Origin: Desulfobacteraceae bacterium
GTDB lineage: Bacteria; Desulfobacterota; Desulfobacteria; Desulfobacterales; Desulfobacteraceae
NCBI GenBank assembly: GCA_016743945.1
Contig: JADGFI010000025.1
Location: forward strand, 1 to 64,000
DNA length: 64,000 bases
Direction: 5' to 3'
In this document: positions 35,484 to 44,624 of the stretch, one piece after another
Layout: the number at the start of each line of letters is the position of its first letter
Position numbering within the stretch: position 1 is the stretch's first letter
Notes under the pieces: model-generated
The model's input: the letters and a program-made list of their open reading frames with translations, nothing else
Database searches by the model: none
What the model was told of the DNA's origin: nothing
Program-made: the position numbers and the translations under genes

Positions 35484-36269
35484 ATGAGTGACACCCAGAC
35501 ACTGACCATCATATTATTTATATTTGGTGCCTGCATCGGCAGTTTTCTAAATGTATGCATTTTCAGAATTCCTCAAAAAAAATCCATTGCTTTCCCAGGT
35601 TCATTTTGCCCCATCTGCAAAGAAAACATCCCTTTTTATTGCAATATCCCCGTTCTGAGCTATCTGTTTTTACACGGCCGCTGCAAACACTGCAAAAATC
35701 CGATATCCATCCGATATCCTCTTGTAGAGACGCTGACGGGGATTTTCCCTGTTTTCCTTTTTTTAAAATTCGGCCTAACCCCTCCCCTGTTTTTCTGGTT
35801 TGGCTTTATTTGCGTGTTAATCGTCATCTCCTTAATTGATTTTGACCACCAGATTATTCCTGATATCATTTCCCTGCCCGGCATCGTTATTTTTTCATCC
35901 TCTGCAGTGTTCATCCCGGAAATGTCATTTTCTTCTGTATTAATGGGTATTTTCACCGGTGGCGGCATTCTATACGCCATTGCGCTTCTCTATTTCAAAC
36001 TCAGAAAGACAGAAGGGATGGGAGGCGGGGATATCAAACTTCTGGCCATGATAGGGGCTGCCACCGGCATAGAAGGGGTGATGTTCACCATTTTCACAGC
36101 CTCACTTCTGGGAACTTTTGCCGGAATCTGTATCATACTCGCCACAAAAGAAAATCACCACCAGCTTAAAATTCCCTTTGGCCCCTATCTATCCGCCGGT
36201 GCAATTTTATATATATTTTTTGGAGAAAATCTAATTCAATGGTATTTACGCGCATTGGCCGGCTATTAA
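35484..36269 (+). CDS. pilD: Prepilin peptidase (A24)
   Basis: Inner-membrane aspartic peptidase that cleaves and methylates prepilins. An N-terminal cytoplasmic loop bears the four-cysteine zinc set (CPIC...CKHC, residues about 40-70). Catalytic aspartates are in DFDHQIIPD near 120 and GGGDIKLL near 179. About eight helices are seen in 261 residues. A GspE/PilB-type ATPase gene begins at the far right of the window, so a pilus or secretion system is likely encoded nearby. Confidence 0.92.
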   Translation: MSDTQTLTIILFIFGACIGSFLNVCIFRIPQKKSIAFPGSFCPICKENIPFYCNIPVLSYLFLHGRCKHCKNPISIRYPLVETLTGIFPVFLFLKFGLTPPLFFWFGFICVLIVISLIDFDHQIIPDIISLPGIVIFSSSAVFIPEMSFSSVLMGIFTGGGILYAIALLYFKLRKTEGMGGGDIKLLAMIGAATGIEGVMFTIFTASLLGTFAGICIILATKENHHQLKIPFGPYLSAGAILYIFFGENLIQWYLRALAGY

Positions 36270-36274
36270 CATCA

Positions 36275-36739
36275 TCAGCCGTCGTAACAAACCTCGATAA
36301 CCATCTTCCCTTTTGTTGTCCGAAAAGGAAGCACCAGGACCTGACCGCCATCCTTAATATGCTCAATATTTTCATCCGCACCCGCACAAACTTTTACAAA
36401 CTTCACCTTTACTCGTTTATCCATTTCAGCGATTTTAGTGGTAACATGACCTGCAATCATATTGCTGATTTCACCAACGGCATCGGTAATTTCTTCATTA
36501 ATTTCAGTCATATCCTCACCAAACATGGCCGAAACAATACCCAAGATGCATTTTTCCGAAAAACTGATAGCAGCAGACCCCTTCAGGTCGCCACTAATTT
36601 CTATAATTCCGGAAATATCCCCCTGGGGTCTGCTATCTTTTTTCAAAAAAGGGGGCTCCGGCTTTACTTTAACAAATGCCGTGGTGTCAAGAATGTGCAA
36701 AGCACCCTCGACAAACGGATTTACAAGTGTTACATCCAT
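36275..36739 (-). CDS. CheX-like chemotaxis phosphatase
   Basis: A 154-residue CheC/CheX-fold protein with the conserved E-x-x-N catalytic pair in VGEISNMIAGH near 88. CheX dephosphorylates CheY-P. AGGAG precedes the ATG by 7 bases. It is convergent with pilD, and no other chemotaxis gene is in the window. Confidence 0.8.
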   Translation of the reverse strand: MDVTLVNPFVEGALHILDTTAFVKVKPEPPFLKKDSRPQGDISGIIEISGDLKGSAAISFSEKCILGIVSAMFGEDMTEINEEITDAVGEISNMIAGHVTTKIAEMDKRVKVKFVKVCAGADENIEHIKDGGQVLVLPFRTTKGKMVIEVCYDG

Positions 36740-36818
36740 AATATTCTCCTATTTTAATCAATTTTATGTTTTTTACTAAAAACTGGCAATGAATTTTTTT
36801 AAAAATATGAATAAATAC

Positions 36819-36847
36819 TTGACAGGCCCGCCCCAACGACCTAAAGT
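36819..36847 (+). promoter_or_regulatory. Promoter of the HU gene
   Basis: A perfect TTGACA at 36819-36824 and TAAAGT at 36842-36847, spaced 17 bases, lie about 100 bases before the HU start. The leader between is AT-rich and ends with AAAAAAGGAG. Confidence 0.75.
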
Positions 36848-36947
36848 ACGCAAAAGCTGATTTAAATTTATTTAACTTTAGGAAATGTTTTTGAAAAGCA
36901 AATTTTGTAGTTTGTAATTTCTAAAACCTAAAAAAAGGAGTGATACG

Positions 36948-37217
36948 ATGAACAAAGGCGATTTAATCAACAAGGTTTCAGAAGTGCTGAATAGTAAAAA
37001 AGACGCTCAAGCTGCTGTTGATTGCACAATCAAAGCGATAACCGATGCTCTTTCCAGCAACGACTCTGTTACGTTAGTTGGCTTTGGAACATTTAAAACT
37101 GCAGAAAGAAAAGCAAGAAAAGGAAGAAACCCTCAGACTGGTAAAGAAATCGATATCCCCGCCAGAAATGTTCCGAAATTTGTTCCCGGCAAAGCATTAA
37201 AAGACGCCGTAAAGTAA
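36948..37217 (+). CDS. hup: HU-family DNA-binding protein
   Basis: An 89-residue histone-like protein: MNKGDLINKVSE start, VGFGTFKTAERKARKGRNP arm with the DNA-intercalating proline nearby, and IPARNVPKFVPGKALKDAV end. Full length. It is monocistronic, with a strong promoter, AAAGGAG site and a terminator hairpin 20 bases after the stop. Confidence 0.95.
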   Translation: MNKGDLINKVSEVLNSKKDAQAAVDCTIKAITDALSSNDSVTLVGFGTFKTAERKARKGRNPQTGKEIDIPARNVPKFVPGKALKDAVK

Positions 37218-37237
37218 TCGAAGTCACTTGGTGATAT

Positions 37238-37276
37238 ATTCAGGCAGTATTTGAATCATTAGAATACTGCCTGAAT
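37238..37276 (+). terminator. Terminator hairpin after the HU gene
   Basis: A perfect 14-bp stem (37238-37251 with 37263-37276) and 11-base loop, followed by a short T tract. It ends just before the PilZ gene start. Confidence 0.75.
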
Positions 37277-37288
37277 CGACTTTTCCCC

Positions 37289-38044
37289 ATGAGTTTAAAA
37301 ACAGAAGGCATCTTTATGCCGTCGGTTGGTGTGGATTTGGTTTTCAATATGAATGCCTTAAATCCCATATCACGATCATCCATCATCCACGACGTCGATT
37401 ATCAAAAAAAGATCATCACCATTGCTCAGCCACTGGTACCGATTACCCGCACAACCGCCTACGATCAATTACATCTCACAACGATTATTCCCAGTAAACA
37501 ACACCGAATCAGGGTAGGAATTCAATGTCAGCCCACAGAATTTGTAAACCAATATCGCCTTGCCAATCAAACGATCTCACAGGCCGTTATTCTCAAATAT
37601 CAACTCCCGGTAAAAGAAACCAATATTCGCGCCGCATTTCGACTCCCTTTAAGTCAAAAATATACCATTCGAGCAAAAATTAAATACAAGGGTGGGGACT
37701 ATTATACCCCAAACGACTTTAGCATCAAAGATATCTCTTTTACAGGAATGGGGTTAATTATCCCCAAAAAAAGAACCGCCCCCCCCAACCCTTTGACAGG
37801 GTTAAAAAGAACAACTATTATTTCCCTGGGCATACTGCTGATGGATGGAGAAAAAGAAAAACCCGTTGGGGCATTTCCTCTGAAAGCTGAAGTTATAAGG
37901 GTCAATAGAAATTATTCAGATTCACACGTTCAGGTTGGCTTAAAAATATTAGACATGGACGAAAAAAATGAAAACTTGCTAAACCGCTTCATCCATACGG
38001 CTCAAATTGATCAACTAAAAAAGTTCAGTGTCAGAAGAGACTAA
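37289..38044 (+). CDS. PilZ-domain protein with YcgR-like N-terminus
   Basis: The C-terminal part is a PilZ domain: RAAFR near 113 is the R-x-x-x-R c-di-GMP motif and DISFTGMGL near 148 the D/N-x-S-x-x-G motif. The N-terminal 100 residues form a beta-rich unit, like the YcgR N-domain. It probably senses c-di-GMP to adjust motility, pili or polysaccharide export. No clear ribosome site is seen. The last 30 bases overlap the convergent sbcB gene. Confidence 0.75.
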   Translation: MSLKTEGIFMPSVGVDLVFNMNALNPISRSSIIHDVDYQKKIITIAQPLVPITRTTAYDQLHLTTIIPSKQHRIRVGIQCQPTEFVNQYRLANQTISQAVILKYQLPVKETNIRAAFRLPLSQKYTIRAKIKYKGGDYYTPNDFSIKDISFTGMGLIIPKKRTAPPNPLTGLKRTTIISLGILLMDGEKEKPVGAFPLKAEVIRVNRNYSDSHVQVGLKILDMDEKNENLLNRFIHTAQIDQLKKFSVRRD

Positions 38045-39454
38045 GCGTTCCAGATAGCATTTCAGCCAGGTAAGGATATCCTTCTGGAGAGGGGTCAACT
38101 CTTTTTCTTGTTCCTGAATTTCCCTTAAATCGCGCATCCCTTGAACCGCCCCATACTTCACATCGTTTCGAAACCCCTTTATCTGATCTTCAGGAAGTTT
38201 CGATGACAAGCGCCTCAAATGATCTGTATACGCCTTGTTTCGCACAGGGGAGGTAAGATCCTCAAAATTTCTTAACAGAATCCGATTTGCCATATCCTTT
38301 ACCCGGCCATTGGAAAAGCGCTCGCATTCAAGGGCCTTATTCTTAGCGCTGTGAAATCGGCTGATTTCCTTTTTCTCTAAAGAAGAAAAAAATCCGGACT
38401 GGTACAATGCCGCATCCAGATCAATTTCAGGGATCAAAGGATATTTATATTCTTGATGGTGGTGAATGGTTTTGAAAAACCGGTCTGGATGAGACTGAAT
38501 TTGTTTAATATTCTGAGCAAAGGTTTTGAGTGCCCCTGGGGTCATCTTTGCCTGAAATCTGTCCAGACAAGGCAAAACAATCAATTGGTCCCCCGGCCGT
38601 TTCCGAATTACAAACAAATCAAATATTTGAGTTTCATTTATTTTAAATTTGTCTTCCAGATCCAGACGGATCCAGAGGCTTTGATTCTTATAGGGTACAG
38701 AGTCCCCCACATGGATTACCGGGGCGATATAGTTATTTTTAGGTCCGAACGCGGAAGACACCATAAGGCAGACACGAAAGTCAGACGTTCCTACTCTGCA
38801 CCCTTTTTCCATTGAATTGATTCTTAGGGTATCCCTGGTCTTGTTAAAAAAAGCCAGGGCATACTCCCAGACATCTCGCTGCCGGGAAAAAATCCTGACA
38901 AGTTCAATCACAGCCTCCACATCGTTCATGGCTTCATGGGCCCGACCCGATGTCACGAAACCATTTTTCTGACTGAGCAGCTCTAACTTCAGGCTGGGCC
39001 TACCATCCTCAATATATGGCCATTCTATCACATGGTCACAAAAAACCCGAAACAGTGTCGTCACCGGCAGCAAATCCATCCTGGAACATTGATTTGCATA
39101 TTGGTGGGCATAGGGATCCAGTAAATTTCTATAAAAAAGAAACCGCAGGAATTCATCATCAAATCCCAGGGAATTATATCCAAGACTAATGGTTCCGGGT
39201 GTGTTAAAAAGCGCGTGAATCTTCAGAGCTGCCTGGTACTCTGTAATGCCGGATTCTAACTCTTTTTGTGTCAGACAATGGGTAATAAACGCATGGGGGG
39301 AAGGGATTATATCCTGGCGGAGCTTTATGGTGATCAATTCCCGGGAAATTTCCTTCAAAGCGGCATCTGTTCTGATGCCGGCAAAGGTCAGAATTTGATC
39401 AAAGGCTGGATTCAACCCAGAGGTTTCAACATCATAGAATAGGTAGGTTTTCAT
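38015..39454 (-). CDS. sbcB: Exodeoxyribonuclease I
   Basis: A 3'-5' single-strand DNA exonuclease of the DEDDh type: FYDVETSGL (Asp8, Glu10) starts the exonuclease domain, GYNSLGFDDEFLR near 115 and RAHEAMNDVEAV near 180 complete the active site, and the ExoI C-terminal domains follow. The ATG at 39454 gives 479 residues, close to the E. coli size; an upstream extension to 39520 adds a non-conserved leader. Confidence 0.9.
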   Translation of the reverse strand: MKTYLFYDVETSGLNPAFDQILTFAGIRTDAALKEISRELITIKLRQDIIPSPHAFITHCLTQKELESGITEYQAALKIHALFNTPGTISLGYNSLGFDDEFLRFLFYRNLLDPYAHQYANQCSRMDLLPVTTLFRVFCDHVIEWPYIEDGRPSLKLELLSQKNGFVTSGRAHEAMNDVEAVIELVRIFSRQRDVWEYALAFFNKTRDTLRINSMEKGCRVGTSDFRVCLMVSSAFGPKNNYIAPVIHVGDSVPYKNQSLWIRLDLEDKFKINETQIFDLFVIRKRPGDQLIVLPCLDRFQAKMTPGALKTFAQNIKQIQSHPDRFFKTIHHHQEYKYPLIPEIDLDAALYQSGFFSSLEKKEISRFHSAKNKALECERFSNGRVKDMANRILLRNFEDLTSPVRNKAYTDHLRRLSSKLPEDQIKGFRNDVKYGAVQGMRDLREIQEQEKELTPLQKDILTWLKCYLERLVSSDTELF

Positions 39455-39535
39455 TTTTTCTTTCAAACCCAAAAAAGGGAGAAGCAAAAATCTTGCTTCC
39501 CCCCTCCCGGTATTTTGCAAACCGTATAAAAAAGA

Positions 39536-39931
39536 CTATCTTTTTGAAAACTGGAAGCTTGCTCTTGCGCCTTTTTTACCATATTTTTTTCGTTCTTTCT
39601 TCCTTGCATCCCGTGTCAGGAAACCGGCACTTTTCAGAATGGCTCTCAACTCAGGATCGACAAGAACAAGGGCTTTTGACACGCCATGGCGAATTGCGCC
39701 CGCCTGACCGGTCTGCCCACCACCCATTACGGTGACTTTAATATCAAAGGCATCGCTATTGGCTGTCAGTACAAGGGGTGAAACAAGTGCTTTCCGATTA
39801 ACACCGATATCGAAATACTCATCCATCTCTCTATTATTGACAACAACCTTACCTGTACCAGGCACCAGCCATACTTTGGCCACAGAGTCTTTTCGTTTGC
39901 CTGTCGCGTAAAATACGTTTCCACTTTCCAT
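39536..39931 (-). CDS. rpsI: 30S ribosomal protein S9
   Basis: A 131-residue S9 with the conserved ATGKRKDSVAKVWLVPG start, GGGQTGQAGAIRHGVSKAL centre and the basic tail ending FSKR that reaches the P site. It lies 24 bases after rplM, the usual L13-S9 pair. Confidence 0.97.
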   Translation of the reverse strand: MESGNVFYATGKRKDSVAKVWLVPGTGKVVVNNREMDEYFDIGVNRKALVSPLVLTANSDAFDIKVTVMGGGQTGQAGAIRHGVSKALVLVDPELRAILKSAGFLTRDARKKERKKYGKKGARASFQFSKR

Positions 39932-39955
39932 TGATATTATCGCGTCCTTTATATC

Positions 39956-40390
39956 TTAAAGTTCAATTGCTACAGGCTTTTGGGCAGCATGGGGATGCTG
40001 ATCTCCTGCATAAACAAATAATTTTTTACAAAGTTTTCTTCCAAGCCTGTTCTTAGGGAGCATTCCCCGAACTGCTTTTTTAAGTACGTCTTCCGGCTTT
40101 TTTTCAAACAATTCCTTTGCAGTCGTCGCTTTTATACTACCGATGTATCCTGAGTGACGATAGTATGTCTTTTGATCCAGTTTATTACCGGTCAAATGGA
40201 TCTTATCCGCGTTAATCACCACAATCCAGTCACCCATATCCACATGGGGAGTATAAAGGGGATTATGCTTTCCACGAATCCTGTAAGCCACCTGGGAAGC
40301 TAACCTTCCAAGGATCAGATCCTTTGCATCGATTACGCACCAATTCTCTTTGTTGTCGGATCTTTTTGCACTGTATGTATACTTTTTCAA
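39956..40390 (-). CDS. rplM: 50S ribosomal protein L13
   Basis: A 144-residue L13 (WCVIDAKDLILGRLASQVA; GDWIVVINADKIHLTGNK; AVRGMLPKNRLGR). It starts at a TTG with AGGAG 8 bases upstream. A good promoter lies 36-65 bases upstream, separating it from the bactofilin gene. Confidence 0.97.
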   Translation of the reverse strand: MKKYTYSAKRSDNKENWCVIDAKDLILGRLASQVAYRIRGKHNPLYTPHVDMGDWIVVINADKIHLTGNKLDQKTYYRHSGYIGSIKATTAKELFEKKPEDVLKKAVRGMLPKNRLGRKLCKKLFVYAGDQHPHAAQKPVAIEL

Positions 40391-40425
40391 TTTATCTCAC
40401 TCCTGTTCATAAACACAATCCGCAA

Positions 40426-40454
40426 TATCTACATAAATTTTGCGCCCCTGTCAA
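40426..40454 (-). promoter_or_regulatory. Promoter of rplM-rpsI
   Basis: On the minus strand TTGACA (40454-40449), a 17-base spacer and TAGATA (40431-40426) match the sigma-70 consensus closely, directly before rplM. Confidence 0.75.
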
Positions 40455-40461
40455 GCAAATT

Positions 40462-40869
40462 TTACAATTCTATTTGCTTTTCCTTTTTAAACCCGGCCAT
40501 AAAAGAGGCACTCTCTTTTCCAGGGGCAAGACGACTGGAAGTTTTGCAGGAAACCTCGGCATTTAAAACACCCCCATTTTCAACGATTAGATCCTGGCAT
40601 TCTACTTTCCCGGCACAAATCCCGGTCGCCAGTATAATCAATTCCTTGGAAGCCGCGACATCGCCTTTAAAGTTGCCACCAATGGTCAGACTGGATACCT
40701 TTGTTGAACTGGAGTTAACAACCCCATCCTCTGCAATAATGACAATATCACCGTCAATGGTTCCGGTCACCTGCCCTTTAATAATCAACTTTCCAGTGCT
40801 GGATATGGACCCGTCTATTTTAAGCTCTTTATCAATGATTGATAAGTTTTTTCTGTCTTTTTTCCCCAC
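40462..40869 (-). CDS. Bactofilin
   Basis: A polymer-forming beta-helix cytoskeletal protein: repeats such as ELKIDGSISSTGKLIIKG and QVTGTIDGDIVI fill most of its 135 residues. I choose a GTG at 40869 because AGGAG lies 7 bases upstream and it clears the preceding gene; a frame from 40935 would overlap that gene. In Helicobacter the bactofilin CcmA organises the cell-shape enzymes Csd1-6. Here it follows Csd6-like and Csd4-like genes. Confidence 0.88.
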   Translation of the reverse strand: MGKKDRKNLSIIDKELKIDGSISSTGKLIIKGQVTGTIDGDIVIIAEDGVVNSSSTKVSSLTIGGNFKGDVAASKELIILATGICAGKVECQDLIVENGGVLNAEVSCKTSSRLAPGKESASFMAGFKKEKQIEL

Positions 40870-40888
40870 TGTATGTCTCCTCGCATCC

Positions 40889-42391
40889 TTATGATTTAAT
40901 GTCGATATAAATCCTGCCAACTTCATTTCCCGCAAGTGTAGTTACCACATAATAGTGCCTGCCTTTTTTTTTCAGAGAAAACCTCGGAATAAGGACGCCG
41001 GCACCGGTATCAATAACATATCCCCTGTCTTCACCTGTATTTATGCTATTATTACCGACAAACCCTTTAAAATTGACCACATATTCAGAAGGGTCTATAT
41101 CACCGGTAATAATATCCTCGATAATCAATTTGTCACCCAATTGAATATTCACATGACTGTAATTTTCTGCAATAAGCGTGCTACCATTAATCTTTAGTTT
41201 ATAACGGATAGTGGCCGCCTCGTTTGATGCACGCCCCAAACGCTTGCTGTTGGTATCAATAGTATCATGAAAATCTAAAAAGACACTGCCACAGGCATAG
41301 AAATCTTTTTTTGCTTCTATCCGAGTGGGTTCATTAATGATCAATTTTTTTTCCATATCATTATAATCGTTCCCTGCCCCCAGAACATCCACACTCAATC
41401 CCCGCTCATAGTTCGCCACAATGTCATGAACTTGGATGGTATCCCCCCGGTTGATTTTCAGGCGATGCATTTTCCCTACTACAACAGGGATGGCGTCATT
41501 GACGGAAATGATCATATATTCCATCTGGGGTTTTTGTAAATCTATGCCAGGCGTCTGGGGCAAAATACCCAAAATGTCCATAAAACCGTTAATAGCATAA
41601 ATGTGTTGCCGCACCTTTAGTTCCAGGGGGAGCGCCTTAGCGGATTCAATACCAAATGCCGGTATTTTGCAAACGTTCATTGCGTAATAGGTAGCAGATC
41701 TGCGTTGTTCCTTGTGGGAGGTATCCGGATGATTGGTCCGATGATTGTTAAAATGAAAATGAATTGCCTCATCCTCGATATTCTCGTTAATTTTATCAAT
41801 AACCTGTTGCGCCATAGCCTTAAGATCCACGGATGCAAGGTTTTCACCTGGATAGAGAATCGCATCATCGGCAATCACAGATTGACCATATTTTTTTGGG
41901 TTTCTGTCCAAGGTTTTCCAGGTCGATGAATAGAAACCGGATCCCTCGTGAAGATTGATAAAACAATCACTTTCACAAATGAGTTTTTTTAGGACATCCA
42001 CTACCTTGGCTTCATAATTCAAAGTCGTGTCATCCATGAATTTACGATTCATGTCCTGATTAATCTGTCTTTCTTGTTTCAAAATAGAAGGAAAATTTGC
42101 CCTGGGCACGACAATGAGATTTCCCTTTTCAAGGGAAAAATCAGCATAAAAATCAGCCGCTAGAAAACCGCCTGGCTCATCCCCTTGAATTCCTCCGATA
42201 ATCAATAGGGTTTTCCCCGGTTTTGATCCGAATATCCGGTATACATTCAGCTCATTTTTCTCGCCTTGAAAAAAAACAGTGTGGGTTCTCTGGCCAGCCA
42301 TGGCTACAGACCCGATCAGCATAACGCCCAAAAAACCCGAAAAAAGTATAATTCCAAGCTTTAATATAGATTTCTTAAAATCAGACTTCAT
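40889..42391 (-). CDS. M99-family D,L-carboxypeptidase, Csd4/Pgp1-like
   Basis: A signal sequence (residues 1-33), then a zinc carboxypeptidase domain. The ligand set is unusual and diagnostic: Gln69 and Glu72 in IGGIQGDEPGG, His148 in INLHEGSGF and the catalytic Glu249 in AFGIESAKA. Helicobacter Csd4 likewise uses Gln in place of the first His, with near-identical spacing. The C-terminal 230 residues are beta-rich, as in Csd4. Family enzymes trim muropeptide tripeptides to dipeptides, which sets cell curvature. It overlaps the upstream membrane protein gene by 4 bases and lies 19 bases before the bactofilin start. Confidence 0.85.
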   Translation of the reverse strand: MKSDFKKSILKLGIILFSGFLGVMLIGSVAMAGQRTHTVFFQGEKNELNVYRIFGSKPGKTLLIIGGIQGDEPGGFLAADFYADFSLEKGNLIVVPRANFPSILKQERQINQDMNRKFMDDTTLNYEAKVVDVLKKLICESDCFINLHEGSGFYSSTWKTLDRNPKKYGQSVIADDAILYPGENLASVDLKAMAQQVIDKINENIEDEAIHFHFNNHRTNHPDTSHKEQRRSATYYAMNVCKIPAFGIESAKALPLELKVRQHIYAINGFMDILGILPQTPGIDLQKPQMEYMIISVNDAIPVVVGKMHRLKINRGDTIQVHDIVANYERGLSVDVLGAGNDYNDMEKKLIINEPTRIEAKKDFYACGSVFLDFHDTIDTNSKRLGRASNEAATIRYKLKINGSTLIAENYSHVNIQLGDKLIIEDIITGDIDPSEYVVNFKGFVGNNSINTGEDRGYVIDTGAGVLIPRFSLKKKGRHYYVVTTLAGNEVGRIYIDIKS

Positions 42392-43335
42392 AAACTCGGT
42401 TCTTCCTCGGTTATATCAATGAGACTCTCAAACATCAGATCCCCATTTTCATTAAAAATATAGATGGCTGCTTTTTTGAAAAAATCCGGCCCTGCCTGAT
42501 TTTCGATCCTAAATTTTACAGGTTTAAAATGTGCAATGGAAAAGTATTGTCCCTTTTTGTATTGAACCGGTACCCCTTTGTCCAATTTTGCACTAGGGAC
42601 AACCAGCCAACCTTTCTGTGATTCGTTATCCGGCTTGAGTATGGTAAATATACGCCCGGAAACGCCACCGGGCTTATCGGATATATTCCGGATATCAAAC
42701 CGCACAAGAAGATCCCCATCTGCACCATCCCGGGTAACAACAAATTTTTCAATAGCAACTATCTGCTTAACAGGCGTTTTTAATTCCAGTGCCGTCTGAC
42801 CTGGTCCCTTGGCTTTCTTTTCAGCAGCCGTACCTATTTTAACTGCCGGAACCAATTTTTTAGGGGGAACTTCCACCGTGGTTTTAGGAACAGTCCCCAC
42901 ACTTTTTAAATCCGATTTTTTCTTGATGCCGGCTTTTTTTTCTTTTTCAGTTGCCCCTGGTGCTATAGTTGATGGTGCTGACAGCGTTGACCGGGTGCCT
43001 ATCCCTGGTTCTTTTCCTGAAATAACCAGCCTCGCCATAAGCACTTCTCGTTCATTGATTAATCGATCCACCTTTTTTACAAGTCCGGCCACTTCACGTT
43101 TAAGCCGGTTATTTTCAACGGCCTCATGGGTATAAGAATAATAGAGCCCACTGGCTGCTAAAAAACAGACAAGACTTGCCACCCCGAAAACATAGGCCAA
43201 CACCTTAAGGTGCCCGGCCGATTTCATTTCCCCGAAATCATCAACCATCAGAATTCTTTTTTTTCTACTTTTTTTATATGGAGATGGTTTTAACTGGGTT
43301 ATTTCTCTTTCCAGCTCTCTCGAGATATCTTCCAT
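42388..43335 (-). CDS. Single-pass membrane protein with coiled coil, unknown
   Basis: The cytoplasmic N-terminus (about 40 residues, basic) precedes one helix (LKVLAYVFGVASLVCFLAASG), a short periplasmic coiled coil, a Lys/Pro/Thr-rich linker and a beta-rich C-terminal domain of about 120 residues. No family recognised. The ATG has AGGTGG just upstream and lies 37 bases inside the preceding gene. Lying between Csd6-like and Csd4-like genes with a bactofilin behind, it may tether the hydrolases to the cytoskeleton, as Csd5/Csd7 do in Helicobacter; this is inference. Confidence 0.6.
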   Translation of the reverse strand: MEDISRELEREITQLKPSPYKKSRKKRILMVDDFGEMKSAGHLKVLAYVFGVASLVCFLAASGLYYSYTHEAVENNRLKREVAGLVKKVDRLINEREVLMARLVISGKEPGIGTRSTLSAPSTIAPGATEKEKKAGIKKKSDLKSVGTVPKTTVEVPPKKLVPAVKIGTAAEKKAKGPGQTALELKTPVKQIVAIEKFVVTRDGADGDLLVRFDIRNISDKPGGVSGRIFTILKPDNESQKGWLVVPSAKLDKGVPVQYKKGQYFSIAHFKPVKFRIENQAGPDFFKKAAIYIFNENGDLMFESLIDITEEEPSL

Positions 43336-44624
43336 AATCCACCTTTCCTCACAAGTTTAAGATGTTTTGTTCCCTGGGTTGAAAAACTGCTGGATTCATA
43401 ATTCTGGAAAAAATAAACATCACAGCGATCTTTCTTTTCAATTATTTTAAAATCCTCGCCTGTCACAGTGATATAATTATATTTTTTAGCCAGTTGTCTT
43501 TTCCGGTTAACCCAGGCTTTTTTTCCAAGTCCATCCGAAGAAAAATTTGCGGCATAAATCCCGGCATAGGCATCCATATCTTTTGAAGACCATGCTGTCA
43601 GCCAGCGTTGAAGTGTTTCCATGACCGATGCTTGTCCAGGGTTATAGTTTACCAGCTTTTGAGCGGCAGCAATCAAAGGAAAATCAGCGGTTTTATAAGC
43701 ATGTGACTTTTTTTGAAGTGTATCACCTATTATTTTATAGGTTTGACCCGATTCCTCAACAAAAAACTTTCGTTTCCCAATTAGAATTTTTTCCTTATCC
43801 TTTTCGTTGCCATGGGAAAGTATCAAATCAAACAAGACCACTATAGTTAAATTATGGGCGTATATACCGACATTGGCCGTTTGAATCTTTAGCAACACCT
43901 TGTCTCCCATGGATTTCTTCCTTAATCCAAGCCAGGTTTCCCACCAGGAAATATTGGGTACATATTCATCGGAATAAAAATCAAGATATTGGTGATAACT
44001 GCCGGCTTCAATGGACTGGGACCAATTATCCAAAAAGCTACGGACTCTTTTTTCCAAATCTGCCTGTAGGTTGGAATCCGTTTTTACAATTTTTTCAACA
44101 ATAATCAAGGGGGTAGAATCCAGCCGAATATAATCGGCCAGAGAAAGAATATTATCATTTTCAAGGGCAATACATCCATTGGAATCCATGGGTTTTAAGG
44201 CTTTATCTGTACCATGAATCCAGATGGCAGATCCATTTTTACCCAACCGTTGATCATAAAAATTCGGATAATCAGAAGGAAAGGCTTTTTTCCCGTATAT
44301 GGGCGTAAGATAGCGATCTTCATATTCATCTGTTAAAAAATAAATCCCTTCAGGTGTTTTTTTATCGCCTGCTTTATTCTTGTCCCCAAAAATTTCACCG
44401 GTTGAACAAGCAGCAGAAAATGCAAGACTCAGACCTTTTTTTTCCTGGGAATAAACATAAATCGTCTGGCTTTGTTTTTCCACCAGAATGGCGTTTTCAT
44501 TTTCCGGCAAAAGGATAATGGAATTTGGCAAATCACTACCGACAGCCTGACTCTGGGACAATACCAGAACGGCAACGAGCAAATAAACAGCAAAAGGAAC
44601 TTTAAACATCATTATTATTTTCAC
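43299..44624 (-). CDS. L,D-transpeptidase-fold protein with NTF2-like repeats, Csd6/Pgp2-like
   Basis: After a signal peptide (1-29) comes a YkuD domain with catalytic His137 in AIWIHGTD and Cys151 in SNGCIALEN. The C-terminal 250 residues form two NTF2-like units (about 185-310 and 330-441, each beginning with a W..S or W..A helix motif). Helicobacter Csd6 and Campylobacter Pgp2 combine this YkuD fold with an NTF2-like domain and act as L,D-carboxypeptidases that cut tetrapeptides. Csd6 has one NTF2 unit, here there seem to be two. It overlaps ruvB by 4 bases. Confidence 0.83.
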   Translation of the reverse strand: MKIIMMFKVPFAVYLLVAVLVLSQSQAVGSDLPNSIILLPENENAILVEKQSQTIYVYSQEKKGLSLAFSAACSTGEIFGDKNKAGDKKTPEGIYFLTDEYEDRYLTPIYGKKAFPSDYPNFYDQRLGKNGSAIWIHGTDKALKPMDSNGCIALENDNILSLADYIRLDSTPLIIVEKIVKTDSNLQADLEKRVRSFLDNWSQSIEAGSYHQYLDFYSDEYVPNISWWETWLGLRKKSMGDKVLLKIQTANVGIYAHNLTIVVLFDLILSHGNEKDKEKILIGKRKFFVEESGQTYKIIGDTLQKKSHAYKTADFPLIAAAQKLVNYNPGQASVMETLQRWLTAWSSKDMDAYAGIYAANFSSDGLGKKAWVNRKRQLAKKYNYITVTGEDFKIIEKKDRCDVYFFQNYESSSFSTQGTKHLKLVRKGGLWKISRESWKEK

